From Aporrectodea caliginosa (taxonomy: Eukaryota > Annelida > Clitellata > Crassiclitellata > Lumbricidae), in assembly GCA_020284085.1 (NCBI GenBank), contig JACEVL010000764.1, forward strand, positions 365,898 to 429,897: a DNA stretch of 64,000 nt, read 5' to 3'. Made by a program: the position numbers and the translations under genes. Numbering within the stretch: the first letter of the stretch is position 1; each line of letters opens with the position of its first letter. The notes beneath the pieces are model-generated. The model saw only the letters and a list, made by a program, of their open reading frames with translations. It had not been told where the DNA came from and made no database searches. Shown here in pieces: positions 61,061 through 64,000 of this stretch.

Positions 61061-61993
61061 TATTCCGCAAGACATGATTGCCAAAGGGTGTCAAAAGTAT
61101 GTTTTTTAGAAATCGACCTGCCAAAGAATTTAAATTGACACCAATTTTATCCACCTAAGAACAATACTTTTTAAAGAGAAATCATTGTCCAATGTGACGT
61201 CAACTGTAACATCAACGTTTAACTTCATGCCAAACGGATTCACCCAAGAGTAGCTTTATAAAACCAAGACCGTTTTGCAGGAACCATAAATTATAAAGGA
61301 AAATTCATAAAAGGAATTTTGAAAATCTTTTTCAGTTCAAAAGTTGTGCGTAAAACGCGGTTCTGGAGTAAAAGTTCCGCCAGGTTGCAGCAAAAGGGTA
61401 AGGGCCCGTAGTTTCTAAACCTGGTACAAATGAACCGCAATAACAAATTTAAAGAGTATTAGCGTTCGGCATTTGCTGTCGTACTTGGGTATTTTGCGAT
61501 CATATTCACTTATTCGAAATCTATAGCGCCTTTCCTAAAGCTAGACTTTCCTAAAGCCAGATAACTTTTTACGAGCGCTTCGTAACGTCAGAGGAGTTGT
61601 CTATAGCGATACCATGAAAGAACAAGATCCGGTTGTTGAGCGACTAGAGAACGGGTTTGAGGAGCTACTACTGTGGGTTGTGTTTAGATTTAGAAGGCGG
61701 CGATCGCATGGATCAGGCTAGGATTTCTTGAAAGGCGGGCATTTGTTTTGAATGGAAAAATCAGAGCTGTGGTAGACAGGGACTTGAATCAGATGATGGT
61801 AAGTGAACACCATGAGTAATGAAGATACGTTGTATTTGTGGAATGAATTCAGGAGTAGAGACGCTGTGCATTGAGGAATAGGCCTACCGTTCGGTTAGAG
61901 TCTGATTATTGAGTAATTAATCATTGCATTTTAGACAGCTTCCCACTTGCTTTCAAACTTGACTTAGAGGCGTATGAATTTGCTTTGCTAAAG

Positions 61994-62480
61994 TAACTAA
62001 AGTAAGTATATCCTTTATTGAAAACCAACTGCTAAACGCATTTTGGTGTACATAGTTCATCAAATAGATAAAAAAAATTAAGTATAAAGCATCCGCGTGA
62101 CTAATGTTTTACGAGATAGAGAGTTTGCCTAAGTATATTGTGGGTTCTGGGGCGAGAATGAACATTTCTCACGGAAGGCAAAGCTGATGTAATATATGCG
62201 CAGGGTTGCTGATGATGTTTGAAAAGAGGTTGAAGTCTGCTTTCTGGCAAAGTTGCTCGAAACTTTGGTAGGCTTTTGGTAGGTATCTAGACCGGACCAG
62301 TCGCCGTATAGTAGCCTGAAGACGTGTGCTTCCCTCTCCCCCACGAAGCCCCACCACGTCGGGGACGCATAGAGCATCCGCGACACTGTGGTTGCATTGG
62401 TAACTTCACTCAGAGATTGACCCATTAGCCCGTGTCCTGTTAGAACGAGGAGGGCATACATCGAACGTAGTAACGTCAGG
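61994..62480 (-). mobile_element. CR1-like LINE 3' part
   Basis: Minus-strand coding ATTVSRMLYASPTWWGF is followed, after a frameshift, by YLPKAYQSFEQLCQKADFNL and PAHILHQLCLP. It then runs into the conserved 3' end (AAGTAAGTATATCCTTTATT on the plus strand at 61999). Confidence 0.85.
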
Positions 62481-62499
62481 CACCTTCATGAGACATTCA

Positions 62500-64000
62500 A
62501 ACAATGTGGTACAAGCTCAGTATTGAGAGGAGATTGTGCTACAATGGCGTAATAGGACAATTATAATTGCGTATAATTATTGTCATGATAATGTCGTGGT
62601 GATTGCTTTTGCAGCTGAGTGATTTGGGAGTAGTGTAATTAGCATCTTGTTGATTAGTAACACTTTGAATGATGGTTTGCGAAAGTTTCAGCCGGTGTGG
62701 TGATTTGAGGATGAAAGTGATATTTTTGTGCTTCGATATTAAAGCGACAGCTCGGGAAAGTTCATGTTGGATGTCTTGAAGTGGATTGAATTTTATGGAC
62801 AAGAGGATTATAATGACAGAGCCTTGAAAAATTGGAGCAATTGGAGATAACAAGAACATGTTTGAAAATAAAACATGGATCATTTGCTGCGAAAGTCACG
62901 AATATGAACGCAGCTGCCATGATAAAAGTTGAAAATATAACTTGAGAACACCATAATTATGTGGATAGATGTATAACAGATTTAAATGGTGAAAAGTGTG
63001 AATGAAGAAAACGTGGCGAAAATGTGAGTGAAGCATTTAGTTAATTGGTGGAAAGATGGGTCAAGGAGTTTTTATTCGGTTCCGGTAGATCAATGATTAT
63101 GAACTCATTATTGAAACAAACTAGGTTAGGGCACTTTTTTTGATTTTTTAATAATATGGAGTAGGCTAACCGAATGGTGGATTAGCCAAAAATAGAGTTA
63201 GGAAAGAAGGATATGCTGGGCTGAGTGTCATTCGCATGACGGTGGTAATCTATTGAAAATGGTTCTTTGAGATGGCTCAGTGAGATAGTGCACAAAATGA
63301 AGTAAAGTGGCAACAGACTGAACTACGAGAGACACACACGTGATGGTGGGAGGGCAGCAAACAATGACTCGCAGCTTTCACATAAAAGAAGACAATGCTG
63401 CAGCGAAAATTACCGAACCAGGATAATATGCGGGGAAAGTAGGTCACGATGAATTGTGTCAAGTACAGCAAATATGTCGAGAAGATAGAGGCTGATGACT
63501 AATACTACGAGAATAATAAATTGCACATCGAGGAATATTAAAAAGTAAACTACTCAACCAGCTAATGTTACATACTTCTCTGCATTTTATTTATTGCATG
63601 TCTTCACTGTATCCCATCCATCCCATGCGCAGTGCCACGGGGCCCCACATGCATGCTTTTCATGCGACTCCCAAGCAGTTAATCGGCCCCTTGGTTCTAT
63701 CAAATGAGTGAAAAAAGGTTTAAAATGTTTAAGTTAAAAAATGGTACAGTGCTACAGTATGTTGGTTGCGTTAATCCATCTGCGATTAATGCAAACAATA
63801 TACAACTTGATCGCAGACGGCTGTTGTTGTCACACAATCTGAAAACTTGATCGATTTAATTAGATTTGCCGAAAAAACGATCCAATGCTAGTTGAAACGT
63901 CGAATAGTTAAAACTATCACTTGTATGTTGGCGTCGGATATCTGATGACAGTAAATTAGTGTCTGTCTGCATTGACTTCGTAGAATCGGACAATAAAATA
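62500..64000. other. gene C intron 1, with LINE RT remnant
   Basis: On the minus strand near 63420-63480 the frames FAVLDTIHRDLL and ILSWFGN recall the L2/CR1 RT region (AFDTIDHDLL...WF). The block 63420-63705 is homologous to 27000-27330 in gene B intron 1. No exon is seen before the window ends. Confidence 0.5.

Overview
This is animal (metazoan) nuclear DNA. The genes are split by long introns with GT/AG junctions, the sequence is AT-rich, and introns and intergenic DNA are packed with transposons (hAT, Tc1/mariner, piggyBac, Helitron, foldback, RTE-like and CR1/L2-like LINEs, a tRNA-derived SINE) and with (ATT)n microsatellites. The species cannot be named from the sequence. A marine invertebrate is a reasonable guess from the repeat repertoire and the WSC/EGF receptor genes, but it is only a guess.

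The host content is a tandem, same-strand (+) array of three paralogous cell-surface receptor genes, called A, B and C here. None is visible as a long ORF because each exon is only 73-227 nt; I assembled them from splice sites, phases and cysteine patterns. Gene B is complete in the window. It has a signal-peptide exon (25514-25586), WSC1 (28775-28941 + 31857-31992), EGF (34750-34884), WSC2 (35607-35782 + 39700-39844), EGF (41034-41177), EGF (42482-42610), WSC3 (44769-44908 + 45101-45245), WSC4 (broken first half at 45877, intact second half 46333-46465), EGF (46739-46882), Ca-binding EGF (47842-47967), transmembrane exon (48750-48866) and a tyrosine-rich cytoplasmic tail (50232-50398), with an AATAAA at 51387. 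Every domain cassette is bounded by phase-1 introns, and every WSC domain is split by one phase-0 intron.

Gene A enters from the left: EGF 6380-6517, WSC 9207-9379 + 17230-17374, EGF 19270-19416, tail 22070-22296, AATAAA at 23413. No transmembrane exon was recognised in it. Gene C starts at 56386 with a 73-nt signal exon matching that of gene B and runs off the right edge. The B-to-C start spacing is 30.9 kb. Intergenic DNA, 3' UTRs and the start regions of neighbouring copies are recognisably homologous, which is direct evidence of segmental duplication.

The tails of A and B carry several YxxI/L motifs (YDEI, YEQI, YAAL/YADL, and YLNV in A), spaced like ITAM or ITIM signalling motifs. The inferred role is a lectin-like (WSC, putative carbohydrate-binding) and EGF-repeat receptor that signals through tyrosine phosphorylation. 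This is the most interesting system in the window.

The rest is mobile DNA. Several elements have exact boundaries and target-site duplications: hAT at 6960-8564, 10677-14665, 36763-38056, 37315-37687, 42985-44611 and 51869-52171; mariner at 7107-7898; piggyBac at 28983-31279; and 5'-truncated LINEs at 11181-11942 and 32512-33921. Many are nested in each other.
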